Of a DNA stretch of 64,000 nt, positions 8,725 through 17,561 are shown piece by piece. The DNA comes from Ignavibacteria bacterium. Lineage in GTDB: Bacteria; Bacteroidota; Ignavibacteria; Tepidaquicellales; OLB5. The notes beneath the pieces are model-generated. The model ran no database searches. It worked only from the letters and a program-made list of their open reading frames with translations, and had not been told where the DNA came from. Both the position numbers and the translations under genes were made by a program. The stretch lies in the NCBI GenBank assembly GCA_017303675.1, contig JAFLBX010000001.1, positions 1,623,970 to 1,687,969 on the forward strand, in the 5' to 3' direction. Numbering within the stretch: the first letter of the stretch is position 1; each line of letters starts with the position of its first letter.

Positions 8725-9798
8725 TTAAATTATTCTGATATGATTTGAAAATATCCAACCTCTTGAAGCTGTCCAGCATTCAACTCTGTAAATACCGGGC
8801 TCTTTTACATCCCAGGCTGCATTCATGCCTTTGGTCTGGTTCAGCAAATTGCCGTTATGAATAAGTTTTATATCACATTCTTTTGGCACCAGCGCACGAA
8901 GTATCACATTTTCACCTTTAGCTGTAATAGTATCGCCCATATTGCATGTTATTCCCCTGAATTCAGCATAAAACCTGAAACCGCGTGCACTACCGTTGTA
9001 AAAATTTGCAACGAAACATTTTCCGTACCTTAGCGCATCAAGAATTTTGGTTTTATCCTTTTCAAATGAAGCTGAATTGTTTTTTGATATTTCTTCATCA
9101 AGCAAAACATGTGTCCTGATTGACTTGAATAAAACCTTATATGCAAATATTTCAACCTCAAAAAATCCTAAAACGTTCTGTTTGAGTGCATGAGCGTCAA
9201 CTCCGCCAATACCGGTCACATGCCTGCTCATAGCGGCATCATCCCATCTTTTAAGTGTTTTGGCAGAAGGAGCAATAATTGATTTAAGGGGATGAAGAAA
9301 GCGGTCAATTTTATTGCCTTCGTCCATTCCTTCTATCCATTCACTCATATGGTTCCAGATCTCAATTCCCGTATAATCATCAGTTTCTTCGATCCATGGA
9401 TAAGAGGGATGTTCAGGCAAATGGGAGCGTTCTTCATCGGGATGAGCTAAAAAACCAATACCGCCTTTTTCCTTTATCTGCTTAACATATTCTTTTGCAG
9501 AAAGTTTGCAGCCCAGCTCTCCGTTTCCAAGCTCACGGTAAGTACCGATAACTTCTTTCAATCCAAATGTAAGGTAGTGATTTTTATTAGCCATATCATT
9601 AACTTCATAGCCAATAATAACCATAACATTATTCAGCCATTTTTCATAACCATCTATGATAGGCTGCAGAGTATTATGGTCGGTCATTAAGATGAAATCC
9701 AGGTCAGAATCATTTGCCGCTTTGGCAATATCTTCAATTTTTCCTGTTCCATCTGAATAAACAGAATGTATATGTACCGCACCTGCGTATTCGTACAT
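8725..9798 (-). CDS. PHP-domain metal-dependent phosphoesterase (CehA/McbA-like)
   Basis: The PHP motif is clear: HIHSVYSDG (His9, His11, Asp16), MTDHN (Asp40, His41) and a Glu65 in GYEVND. Later HPDEE and GGVDAHAL supply further metal ligands. The last 90 residues look like a beta-sandwich cap (VECWTASRGWIFSNHI). PHP proteins hydrolyse phosphoesters or related bonds with a trinuclear metal centre; the substrate here is unknown. It heads a two-gene unit with purF, which is weak evidence for a link to nucleotide metabolism. Confidence 0.85.
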   Translation of the reverse strand: MYEYAGAVHIHSVYSDGTGKIEDIAKAANDSDLDFILMTDHNTLQPIIDGYEKWLNNVMVIIGYEVNDMANKNHYLTFGLKEVIGTYRELGNGELGCKLSAKEYVKQIKEKGGIGFLAHPDEERSHLPEHPSYPWIEETDDYTGIEIWNHMSEWIEGMDEGNKIDRFLHPLKSIIAPSAKTLKRWDDAAMSRHVTGIGGVDAHALKQNVLGFFEVEIFAYKVLFKSIRTHVLLDEEISKNNSASFEKDKTKILDALRYGKCFVANFYNGSARGFRFYAEFRGITCNMGDTITAKGENVILRALVPKECDIKLIHNGNLLNQTKGMNAAWDVKEPGIYRVECWTASRGWIFSNHIRII

Positions 9799-9873
9799 TT
9801 TAGACCTGAATTATTGGATTAAGAACAAAAATAACTTTAAAAGTAATTAATATAAATGTATTATTGTATATCT

Positions 9874-10476
9874 ATGAAACAAAGCAGGCTAAGTATTAAG
9901 AAACTCGTATTTTTCATAATTTTAACCGGATTTTTTTGTCCTGAAATTATATACAGCCAGTTAAAAGAGGAAAATTTACTGCTTAAGTACGGAAGCTGGG
10001 CTTTACTGCAGTGCATTCCCTCACCTGTGTTTTACGATGACAGTAATGAAGAAAAGGCAAAATTAAAATTCGGTCTTCAGTGGCACGTAGTGCCTGTTTC
10101 TTATTCATTTAACACAAATAAATATGTATCTCCCCTGAATTTTCTCTTCATTAAGCCAAATAAACGCTTTTCAGGTTCTATAGAAACTTATTTTGAACCT
10201 TCATTTATTCCGGGTGGATTCAGGAATAACAACCTCAAAAAATTTATGTATAATGCCGGAGTTCGTTTGGTGCTGCCGGTGTTTCACAAAGGAGAGTATC
10301 TGGCTATTTCAGCCGGCGGCGGATATTATAATCAGCAGTCAGAAGAAAAAAAATATGAAGGTATCACCTATGAAGCAGGAATTTACAGTTTTTTCGGAAT
10401 GATGGGGCTGAAATTTCAGTATAATACAAACGGGCTGAGCAGATATAATATTGGGCTGTATATAAAATATTATTAA
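9874..10476 (+). CDS. Exported protein of unknown function, probably beta-rich outer membrane
   Basis: The frame is open from an ATG at 9856. The ATG at 9874 (MKQSRLSIKK) gives a better signal peptide: a basic start, then a hydrophobic stretch ending near YSQ. The rest alternates aromatic and polar residues (GSIETYFEPSF, AGVRLVLPVF, LAISAGGGYYNQ) and ends with a strand-like YNIGLYIKYY. This suggests a small outer membrane barrel. The stop overlaps the next start by one base, so it is translationally coupled to the MBL-fold lipoprotein. No family was recognised. Confidence 0.6.
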   Translation: MKQSRLSIKKLVFFIILTGFFCPEIIYSQLKEENLLLKYGSWALLQCIPSPVFYDDSNEEKAKLKFGLQWHVVPVSYSFNTNKYVSPLNFLFIKPNKRFSGSIETYFEPSFIPGGFRNNNLKKFMYNAGVRLVLPVFHKGEYLAISAGGGYYNQQSEEKKYEGITYEAGIYSFFGMMGLKFQYNTNGLSRYNIGLYIKYY

Positions 10477-11441
10477 TGAAAAAAAACATAACATATCTTT
10501 TATTATTATTATCATTATCAGCTTTACCGGGCTGCAACCTTTTATTGGTAGCAGTTAAGAATGTTCCGACATTTTTTGAAAGTCCGCGTAAAGTTAAAAA
10601 TAAAATTAAAGAACCTTTAAAGCCCGATGTAAGACTTTCAGCTCTTTGGATTGGACATGCTACAGTATTATTACAGATGGATGATAAGGTCATAATCACA
10701 GATCCTTTTTTAACCGAAACTGCAGGAGAGTTTGCAAGAAGAGTTGTTGAGCCGGGAATAGATGTGGAAAATATTCCACCTTGTGACCTGATACTGATCT
10801 CACATTCACATTTTGATCATTTAAATCTAGCCAGCCTGGAAATGCTGGAAGAAAAAAGCAATAAAACCGCACTGGTTTTTCCCGAAGACCTTGAAAATTA
10901 CCTGCCTGCTTATGATATGAACCTGGTAAGAATGAAAAATAATAACGGATATGAATCAGGTATAACCGGCGAAACCAGAATAATAAACGGCATAAAAGTA
11001 ACAACAGTATTTGCGCAGCATTGGGGCGGCAGGTACGGAATTGATGGTTATGTTTGGGGTGATAATGCATTTACAGGCTATATTCTGGAATATAACTGCA
11101 TGACAGTATATTTTGCAGGTGATACAGGATATGATAACCAAAAATTTAAAAAGCTCGGTGAATTATATAAAATTGATCTTGCGTTGATACCTATTGGTCC
11201 GTGCGCCGATTGTAAACAATGCGGTACCTATAACCACGTATTCCCTGTGGATGCTTATGATATATTTAAAGATATGAAGGCTAAACATATGCTGCCGATT
11301 CACTACGGTACACTTCACTTTGCCCAGGCAGACCCGATGGAGCCGGTTTATGCTTTCAGAGAAATTATTAAAAATAACAAAGCGGGGGAATTTATAAAGA
11401 TCCTTGAAATAGGGGAACAGGAAATTTATCTGAGAAAATAA
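10476..11441 (+). CDS. MBL-fold metallohydrolase lipoprotein (UlaG/NAPE-PLD-like)
   Basis: A lipobox LPGC makes Cys20 the lipid anchor. The metallo-beta-lactamase fold follows, with ISHSHFDHLN (His110, His112, Asp114, His115), a later FAGDTGYD and a terminal HYGTLHF, the ordered zinc ligands of this superfamily. The opening WIGHATVLLQMDDKVIITDP is typical of the UlaG / N-acyl-phosphatidylethanolamine phospholipase D-like branch, so a phosphodiester or lactone substrate in the periplasm is possible. It is coupled to the preceding exported protein. Confidence 0.88.
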   Translation: MKKNITYLLLLLSLSALPGCNLLLVAVKNVPTFFESPRKVKNKIKEPLKPDVRLSALWIGHATVLLQMDDKVIITDPFLTETAGEFARRVVEPGIDVENIPPCDLILISHSHFDHLNLASLEMLEEKSNKTALVFPEDLENYLPAYDMNLVRMKNNNGYESGITGETRIINGIKVTTVFAQHWGGRYGIDGYVWGDNAFTGYILEYNCMTVYFAGDTGYDNQKFKKLGELYKIDLALIPIGPCADCKQCGTYNHVFPVDAYDIFKDMKAKHMLPIHYGTLHFAQADPMEPVYAFREIIKNNKAGEFIKILEIGEQEIYLRK

Positions 11442-11444
11442 TAA

Positions 11445-11480
11445 AAAAGTGAAAGCCCGCATTTTGGGAAGCGGACTTTC
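11445..11480 (-). terminator. Terminator of the small YxWxPGH gene
   Basis: GAAAGxCCGC pairs with GCGGxCTTTC. Read on the reverse strand, the stem is followed by CACTTTTTTATT. It may also attenuate the MBL gene, which ends three bases away on the other strand. Confidence 0.55.
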
Positions 11481-11533
11481 CGGGGATATTGAGGTAATGC
11501 TGATCTAAAAAAAACTTAAAGTTTTGATGACTA

Positions 11534-11749
11534 TTATACTCTTTTCCAGTGACCCGGAATCCAAAAAAGCTTTCCGTGTTTGTTATGTTTGTAATGACCC
11601 GGTACCCAGACATATTTTGGACCGGGTTTAACTGTATTACTGATTTCTGCTGATTTATTCATTTCAGATGAAATGGAATTTCCTGAAAAACCAAATAATA
11701 AAACAAATATTGCCGTAATTGTTAATAATGTTAGTTTGATGGTTTTCAT
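11534..11749 (-). CDS. Small exported protein with two W-x-PGH repeats
   Basis: A 71-residue protein with a signal peptide (cut near SIS/SEM) and two copies of an aromatic motif, YVWVPGHY (46-53) and FWIPGHW (62-68), followed by KRV. It belongs to the broad group of YXWxxGH-repeat exported proteins, whose role is unknown. The ribosome site AGGAGAAA precedes the ATG. Its own terminator suggests a single-gene transcript. Confidence 0.75.
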   Translation of the reverse strand: MKTIKLTLLTITAIFVLLFGFSGNSISSEMNKSAEISNTVKPGPKYVWVPGHYKHNKHGKLFWIPGHWKRV

Positions 11750-11858
11750 AAAATTTCTCCTTTAGTTAAATGATTAACTGTATCTTTTGTAAATTAGACA
11801 GGAGAAATTTAAAAAGGTTTAAAAGGGGAAATAAAATTATTTTAACAAGTAAAACTTG

Positions 11859-12989
11859 TTACTTTCTGAAGTATTTTTTTAATTTAATAGATAAATTTAC
11901 AAGGATTAAAGTGAGCTGTACATTCTGGCCAATCAATTTTTCAGCTTCTTCAAGCTGAAGAACAATGTTGAAGATATCACTTTCAGGGAAATTAGTATTT
12001 AACTTACCGAGCCTTTCAGCGAGGTCATAGTTAACCAGCATTCCGCTTTCCGATGAGCCTGCTGCTTTTACTCTTAACAGGTCTCTTATCCATATATTCA
12101 AAAAGAATAAAAACTGGCGGGTTTTTTCTTTATCATTTTTAGCTGAAATTGTTCTGCATAAAGAAATTACCTGCGCTGTATCATTTTTAAGCAGGGAAAC
12201 CAGGAAATCAAGCGCCTGGCTGCGAAGTTCTTCAATTCCCATTTGCAGCAGGTCATTTGCCCTGCTGTAGCTGCCAAAACACAACCTGGCAGCAAGCTTT
12301 ACCTGTTTTTCTGTATAGCCGCCGGTTTCTAAGAGCTTATCTGTAATTAAGCTTTCCTCTAAGGATTCAAAATGAATTCTTTGGCACCTTCCAATAATTG
12401 TTTGAGGTAATGAATTTACTTTTGAAGTGGTTAAGATTATCATGCTGTTTTTGGGAGGCTCTTCGAGTATTTTCAGCAAAGCATTAGCAGCTTCCTGCTT
12501 CATTTTATCGGCTTCTGAGATCAGGAATACTTTTTTATATCCGGCAGGCGCAGAAAGATAAATTTTACTTACCAGATCACGAATGCTGTTGATCCTGATG
12601 TTGTTTGCCCCGGATATGCTGATACGGTGGTAAGGATTTTCAGATTTCAAAGCAATTTGTTCCATATATTCATCAAAATCAGAAGCGGCAAGCTTATCAA
12701 CAGGGTCACTTTCAGATTCATCAGTTTTTGAAGCGGGCAGAGCAGTTATAAGCTTGAAATATTCTGAGCGGAATGAAGATATTTTTCTGCAATTATCGCA
12801 TTTATCGCAGGCTTCATTGCCGTTTACAGGCTGAGTACAATTCAGAAGCTTTGCAAACTCGATAGCGGCAGCATCTTTGCCAACTCCATCAGTGCCTTCA
12901 AACAGATAAGCGTGAGCAGCTTTACCGCTTAGAAATATTGACTTAAGCTTTTCAACAACCTGTGACTGACCTATTATATTTTTCCACAT
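11859..12989 (-). CDS. holB: DNA polymerase III delta' subunit (clamp loader)
   Basis: The protein has the AAA+ clamp-loader fold with a P-loop-like EGTDGVGKD (31-39), where the usual Thr is Asp. A zinc module follows, formed by Cys51, Cys61, Cys64 and Cys67. ISEADKMKQEAANALLKILE and IIGRCQRI match the sensor and SRC regions of DnaX/HolB. The altered P-loop is expected in delta', which does not hydrolyse ATP. DnaX would have a full GKT and be longer. The BamA-like gene lies 17 bases upstream on the same strand. Confidence 0.92.
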   Translation of the reverse strand: MWKNIIGQSQVVEKLKSIFLSGKAAHAYLFEGTDGVGKDAAAIEFAKLLNCTQPVNGNEACDKCDNCRKISSFRSEYFKLITALPASKTDESESDPVDKLAASDFDEYMEQIALKSENPYHRISISGANNIRINSIRDLVSKIYLSAPAGYKKVFLISEADKMKQEAANALLKILEEPPKNSMIILTTSKVNSLPQTIIGRCQRIHFESLEESLITDKLLETGGYTEKQVKLAARLCFGSYSRANDLLQMGIEELRSQALDFLVSLLKNDTAQVISLCRTISAKNDKEKTRQFLFFLNIWIRDLLRVKAAGSSESGMLVNYDLAERLGKLNTNFPESDIFNIVLQLEEAEKLIGQNVQLTLILVNLSIKLKKYFRK

Positions 12990-13006
12990 AGAGGGTAATA
13001 TCCAGT

Positions 13007-15016
13007 CTAAAAAGCATTGCCCAGTCCAAAATGAACTGCGAATTTATTTTTAAAAATATTTGAAGGCTGCTGCCATAACCATTTGTTTCCCTCACCGGCC
13101 TGCGGATCATAAAGCTTAAAGCCAAGATCAATTCTAACAGGTCCAACGAAGGTATCATACCTGATACCTAATCCGGCAGCAAGAGCAATTTGATTAAATT
13201 TAAATTTCCCGTCACTTTCCCATACATTGCCGTAATCCAGAAATAATACTCCCCATACCGGGGCAAGAAAGCTTCTATCGGGAAATGGTTTTCTTCTGAG
13301 TTCAAGGCTGCCTTCAAGTATAAACTTACCCCCCTGTTCAGGGTCTGCTAAAATGCCTCCTGTTTGAGCGCGCCAGCCGCGGAGGCTGTTGCCTCCGCCC
13401 ATGAAGAACTTATATGGCAGAGTAACAGGTTCAATATTCTCACCGGAGCCATATTCGATAATATCACCCAGCTCAAAATTTGTTGCTATAATAGTTGCGG
13501 CCCTGCCACCTGAAATATCAAAATAAAAGCTGTTCAGGGTACTGAGCTTAAAATACTGAGAGTAATATAAACTTTTGTTAAACAAACTTATAAGCCTCGG
13601 AATATTTCCTGCGGATTCACCTGTTATAGAATGGTAAAATCCGTTTGAAGGGTTAAAAAGATTATTTGTGCTGTTATGAATAACAGTTAAACCTAAAATA
13701 CTGTTAACTACATATAACCTTTCTTCATTTTTCAGTCCAGTATTGGTATCAAGTACGTTCAGCTTTAATTGTAAATAGTCAAAAGTAACATCGCTGTATG
13801 CATTTTTGTAAAAGGTATGATCTGATATAAAATATGTTAATCTCAACAGATTTTGGGAAACTATTGCCTGTATATCTTCATTCAGATTCAGAAATGCTAT
13901 TTCAGGCGTAAGTGTTGCGGTAATATTATTATTGAATAAAAACGGCTGAAAAAGGTTGAAGCTCAAAGTAATGCCATTAATATATTTTGAGTTATACAGT
14001 CCTTCTGTAGTTACACTGAATGTTCTGCCGCCTCCAAAAAAATCTTTATCTTTGTATTCAAGGTTTGCCCCGAGAAACAGCCTGTTAGACTGATAAGAAG
14101 TATAAATACCGGGCGTCAGCTCATATTTATTATTGAGTTCTATATTTACCTCAGTATTTACAATTTTTGTTTCAGTATTTACTGAATCCGGAATTACTCT
14201 ACCAAGTGAAATAATTGCAAGTTTTGTGAAATTTTTTTCACTTTCGATCATTTTGCTTCTGCTGAAAATTTCACCTTCTTTAAAAGCAAGCTCCCTTGAA
14301 ACGACAGTTTGGCTAATATTGTAATTATTTTTTTCTATTTTAAATTTTATTCTGCCAAACCTGTAAACATCCTGTGTACCGATAAATCTCATTCTGACTA
14401 TTACTTTATCATTATATTCAGGGTCTTTCTGCATTTCTTCCGAAAATTTACCGATAATAATTCCTCTCCGGGAAGAATCAATTTTACTTCTTACGGTATC
14501 TATCTGCGCGAAGAAATATCCGTTATCCTGAAGGATTCCGAGTATGCGGTCTTTTTCTCTGTTTATATTGTTTTTTATATAAGGCGTACCCGGTTCAACA
14601 AGCCTGTTGGCATTGATCTCGTTCCTGATATTATCGGGTATTTTATCAAGTCCCTGCAGTCTGAATTCTTTTATAAGATACCTTGGATTTTCGATAATAA
14701 TAAATGTAATATCCATTTCATTATCATCTTTATCAAGCTTTGTGACGGTATCTATAGCAGCATCAAAAAAGCCGTTATCAAAATAAAACTTATTCAGCCG
14801 CTGAATATCTTCTTCCAGGTTAATACGGTTAAAATATTTTTCTCTGGGCAGGAGCATAATATCCAGCAGGGCAGCTTCTGAAAATGATTCGGTTTTTTTG
14901 AACTTAAAATCAATATCACCTGTTTCTGTTTTTTTTGACTGCGCTGAAAGATCGCCAGCAATCATTAACAGGATAAAAATAGCCGTAAAAAGTATATTAG
15001 CAGTAAAATTTTTCAA
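13007..15016 (-). CDS. BamA/TamA family outer membrane protein
   Basis: A 669-residue Omp85-type protein. It has a signal peptide (1-26), two to three POTRA-like repeats up to about residue 310, and a C-terminal 16-strand-type barrel. The barrel carries the conserved GGGNSLRGWR and the final GPVRIDLGF block. Such proteins insert or export outer membrane proteins. At this length and with few POTRA repeats it is more like TamA or a second Omp85 than the main BamA. The start is TTG at 15016, which gives an intact signal peptide (MKNFTANILF). A terminator separates it from the upstream DUF2795 gene. Confidence 0.88.
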   Translation of the reverse strand: MKNFTANILFTAIFILLMIAGDLSAQSKKTETGDIDFKFKKTESFSEAALLDIMLLPREKYFNRINLEEDIQRLNKFYFDNGFFDAAIDTVTKLDKDDNEMDITFIIIENPRYLIKEFRLQGLDKIPDNIRNEINANRLVEPGTPYIKNNINREKDRILGILQDNGYFFAQIDTVRSKIDSSRRGIIIGKFSEEMQKDPEYNDKVIVRMRFIGTQDVYRFGRIKFKIEKNNYNISQTVVSRELAFKEGEIFSRSKMIESEKNFTKLAIISLGRVIPDSVNTETKIVNTEVNIELNNKYELTPGIYTSYQSNRLFLGANLEYKDKDFFGGGRTFSVTTEGLYNSKYINGITLSFNLFQPFLFNNNITATLTPEIAFLNLNEDIQAIVSQNLLRLTYFISDHTFYKNAYSDVTFDYLQLKLNVLDTNTGLKNEERLYVVNSILGLTVIHNSTNNLFNPSNGFYHSITGESAGNIPRLISLFNKSLYYSQYFKLSTLNSFYFDISGGRAATIIATNFELGDIIEYGSGENIEPVTLPYKFFMGGGNSLRGWRAQTGGILADPEQGGKFILEGSLELRRKPFPDRSFLAPVWGVLFLDYGNVWESDGKFKFNQIALAAGLGIRYDTFVGPVRIDLGFKLYDPQAGEGNKWLWQQPSNIFKNKFAVHFGLGNAF

Positions 15017-15031
15017 TTAAAATAGTGTATA

Positions 15032-15057
15032 AAAAACCCCGATGGCTCGGGGTTTTT
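15032..15057 (-). terminator. Terminator between DUF2795 gene and BamA-like gene
   Basis: AAAAACCCCGA pairs with CGGGGTTTTT. T runs follow on both strands, so it can work in either direction; the reverse-strand DUF2795 gene ends 23 bases upstream of it. Confidence 0.85.
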
Positions 15058-15079
15058 GAAATATTGAGCTTTTTAAAAA

Positions 15080-15307
15080 TCAGAAATCCTTTTCTTCATC
15101 ATCATAGAAAAAGTCTTCTTTTGTCGGATAGTCAAGCCAGATCTCTTCAATGCTTTCGTAGGGCTCATCGGTATCTTCCAGATCCCTGAGGTTTTCGATA
15201 ACCTCCTGCGGAGCGCCTGTTCTTATTGCATAATCTATGAGCTCTGCTTTATTAGCCGGCCATGGTGCATCATCAAGGTAAGAAGCCAGTTCCAGAGTCC
15301 ATACCAT
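15080..15307 (-). CDS. DUF2795 domain protein
   Basis: A 75-residue acidic protein whose core (LASYLDDAPWPANKAELIDY and GAPQEVIENLRDL) matches DUF2795, a small helical family that recurs in Bacteroidota and Chlorobi. The function is unknown. AGGAGAAG lies eight bases before the ATG, a strong ribosome site. It stands alone between the peptide transporter operon and a terminator. Confidence 0.85.
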   Translation of the reverse strand: MVWTLELASYLDDAPWPANKAELIDYAIRTGAPQEVIENLRDLEDTDEPYESIEEIWLDYPTKEDFFYDDEEKDF

Positions 15308-15382
15308 ATTTTCTTCTCCTTTTGAATATAGTTTAAAGTTTTGTTTATTTTAAAAAATCGTTGAAACTAAAAACGGAAAAAA

Positions 15383-16522
15383 TTAATCTCTCAGGCGCGG
15401 ATCGAGTGCATCCCTTAAGCCTTCACCTACAAGGTTGTAGGCAACTACAGTAAGAAATATCATAAAGCCCGGGAATACAGCAAGCCACCATGAACTGGTT
15501 GCGCCTCTTGCTTCAGAAAGCACTGAACCCCATGTAACTTTTGTAGCTGCAACACCAAAACCCAGGAAGCTTAAGCCTGCTTCTGAAAGAATTGCACCTG
15601 CAATTTCAAATGATGCGGCTATAAGTACCGGGGCAATTGCGTTTGGCAGAACATGCCTGAAAATTATTCGAACATTTGAAAGGCCGAGTGAAACCGCCGC
15701 CTGTACGTAATCCATATTCCTTACCTTCAATATTTCGCCTCTAACCAGCTTAGTATTTCCGGTCCAGCTGGTAAGCCCAATGGCTATCATAATGTACCAG
15801 ATACTCGAGCCATACAATGCTACAATCGTAATAATAAGAAAGAATGACGGGAAGAGCTGCATAATTTCAACAAAGCGCATAATAACAAGATCAACTTTGC
15901 CGCCATAATAACCGGCAAGTGAGCCGAGCAATACTCCGATAAAAATTGCGATACCCGCTGCTATGAATCCAACTGAAAGTGATACCCTTGAGCCGTGTAT
16001 AAGGCCTGAGAGAACATCTCTTCCGATAGCATCAGTTCCCAGGTAATGCCCTGATTCAATAGAAGGCGGAGCCGAGTTATTGAAGAGATCAACATTAGAC
16101 GGAGCATATTTTATAGGCGGCCAGATTGCGGATTCGAAAGTTAAAGTTTTCCAGTCAACATTCAAAAAATCTCCTTCCCATTTGGAAAGTCCAAGCCCAA
16201 CCATATATTCCTTAATAACGGGGAAATAGGTTGTACCTTTATAACTGCAGTATAGCGGCTTATCGTTAGCAACAAAATCAGCGGTTAAAGCCATAGCAAC
16301 CAGGAAAAAAACTACATAAAGTGCAGCTACTGCAAGCTTATTTTTTTTATACTGGTGTTTAACCAAAGACCAGTAAGTCTGATCTACTTTTCTTTTTTGT
16401 GATTCGCCGTTTTTGGGGATCTCATTTCCTTCGGTTACCATACCTTGCGGCATGGGTCCCCCTGCCATGGTATTATCTGCTATAAATTCACTTTCAGGGA
16501 CTTTTCTGTCTTTATCTGCCAT
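15383..16522 (-). CDS. Peptide/oligopeptide ABC transporter permease (OppC/DppC type)
   Basis: An inner membrane permease with a long polar N-terminal tail (1-55) and a first membrane helix near 63-83. A periplasmic insert runs to about 160. A core of five more helices follows, including GTDAIGRDVLSGLIHGSR and the EAA-type loop near AAVSLGLSNVRIIFRHVLPN. It pairs with the OppB-type permease 15 bases upstream. It is the last gene of the operon; no ATPase genes follow. Confidence 0.92.
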   Translation of the reverse strand: MADKDRKVPESEFIADNTMAGGPMPQGMVTEGNEIPKNGESQKRKVDQTYWSLVKHQYKKNKLAVAALYVVFFLVAMALTADFVANDKPLYCSYKGTTYFPVIKEYMVGLGLSKWEGDFLNVDWKTLTFESAIWPPIKYAPSNVDLFNNSAPPSIESGHYLGTDAIGRDVLSGLIHGSRVSLSVGFIAAGIAIFIGVLLGSLAGYYGGKVDLVIMRFVEIMQLFPSFFLIITIVALYGSSIWYIMIAIGLTSWTGNTKLVRGEILKVRNMDYVQAAVSLGLSNVRIIFRHVLPNAIAPVLIAASFEIAGAILSEAGLSFLGFGVAATKVTWGSVLSEARGATSSWWLAVFPGFMIFLTVVAYNLVGEGLRDALDPRLRD

Positions 16523-16537
16523 ATGAAGTAGTAATTT

Positions 16538-17548
16538 TTATTTCTTAGAAAACGCGATCCTTGGATCAACAATTGCGTAAAGTATATCAACTAAAAGCAA
16601 ACCGAACATAGTTAAAACTGCCGCAAGAACAAGCTCTGCCATAATAAGCGGGTAATCTCTTGCAATTAATGCCTGGAAAGCAAGCTGTCCGATACCTGGG
16701 ATACTGAAAATTGATTCAATAATAACTGAACCGCCAACAAGGCTGGGCAAAATACCGCCGAGCAGTGTTATAATTGGTATTAATGAATTGCGAAGCGCAT
16801 GTTTTAATACAACTTTTTTTTCAGTCAGACCTTTTGCCCGGGCTGTTCTTACATAATCCTGCCTGATAACTTCAAGCATACTTCCGCGCATCTGCCTTGA
16901 AAGGAAAGCAAAGCTTGCAAGTGAACTGCATGTTACCGGAAGAATAAGATGGTAAATCCTGTCCCATGCTTTTTCCAGAAAGCTCCAGTTTTCAGAGCCT
17001 AAAGTATATAAGCCTGAAGTTGGAAATATTTTTATGTATTCAACATTTGCAAGGAATACAATAGCCATTGTAGCCACCCAAAAAGAGGGGAGCGAATAAA
17101 ATACAAACAGCATAAAAGTAGAGAACCTGTCTATTTTGCTGTATTGTCTTGCTGCTGAATAGATACCGATAGGTATTGCAATGAGGTAACTTAATGATAT
17201 TACCATCAGTGTAATAGGTGCAGTAACCGGAATTCTTTCCATGATCTTGCTCATAACAGGGCGGTTATCAACAAATGAATTGCCGAAATCACCGGTAGCC
17301 ATATTACCAAGCCAGATTAAGTACTGCATATAGATCGGTTTATCCAATCCCCATTTCTGTTTATAATAATCCTTAGCCTGCTGATTAAGCTGACTTTTTT
17401 CATCAGCTTTCATATTTTCTCCGCTTACGCCAACTTTTAATTCCGTCGGGTCACCGGGCGCAAGCCTGGATATTGTGAACGTAATAATTGTGATAGCTAT
17501 CAGCGTTGGTATAAATAACAGGATTCTTTTTAAAATGTACTGTGACAT
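16538..17548 (-). CDS. Peptide/oligopeptide ABC transporter permease (OppB/DppB type)
   Basis: The N-terminus MSQYILKRILLFIPTLIAIT is the family hallmark. The 336-residue protein has six membrane helices, a periplasmic loop and the EAA loop RTARAKGLTEKKVVLKHALRN. The end LLLVDILYAIVDPRI is typical. It forms the translocation pore with the OppC-type protein. It lies 13 bases after a peptide-binding lipoprotein gene in the same operon. Confidence 0.94.
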   Translation of the reverse strand: MSQYILKRILLFIPTLIAITIITFTISRLAPGDPTELKVGVSGENMKADEKSQLNQQAKDYYKQKWGLDKPIYMQYLIWLGNMATGDFGNSFVDNRPVMSKIMERIPVTAPITLMVISLSYLIAIPIGIYSAARQYSKIDRFSTFMLFVFYSLPSFWVATMAIVFLANVEYIKIFPTSGLYTLGSENWSFLEKAWDRIYHLILPVTCSSLASFAFLSRQMRGSMLEVIRQDYVRTARAKGLTEKKVVLKHALRNSLIPIITLLGGILPSLVGGSVIIESIFSIPGIGQLAFQALIARDYPLIMAELVLAAVLTMFGLLLVDILYAIVDPRIAFSKK

Positions 17549-17561
17549 TCTTTATCTGCGT

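Noticed and set aside
14309-14881. A 190-codon forward frame over the BamA-like gene
   Set aside because: It is antisense to the POTRA-encoding part, without a ribosome site or a domain-like pattern.
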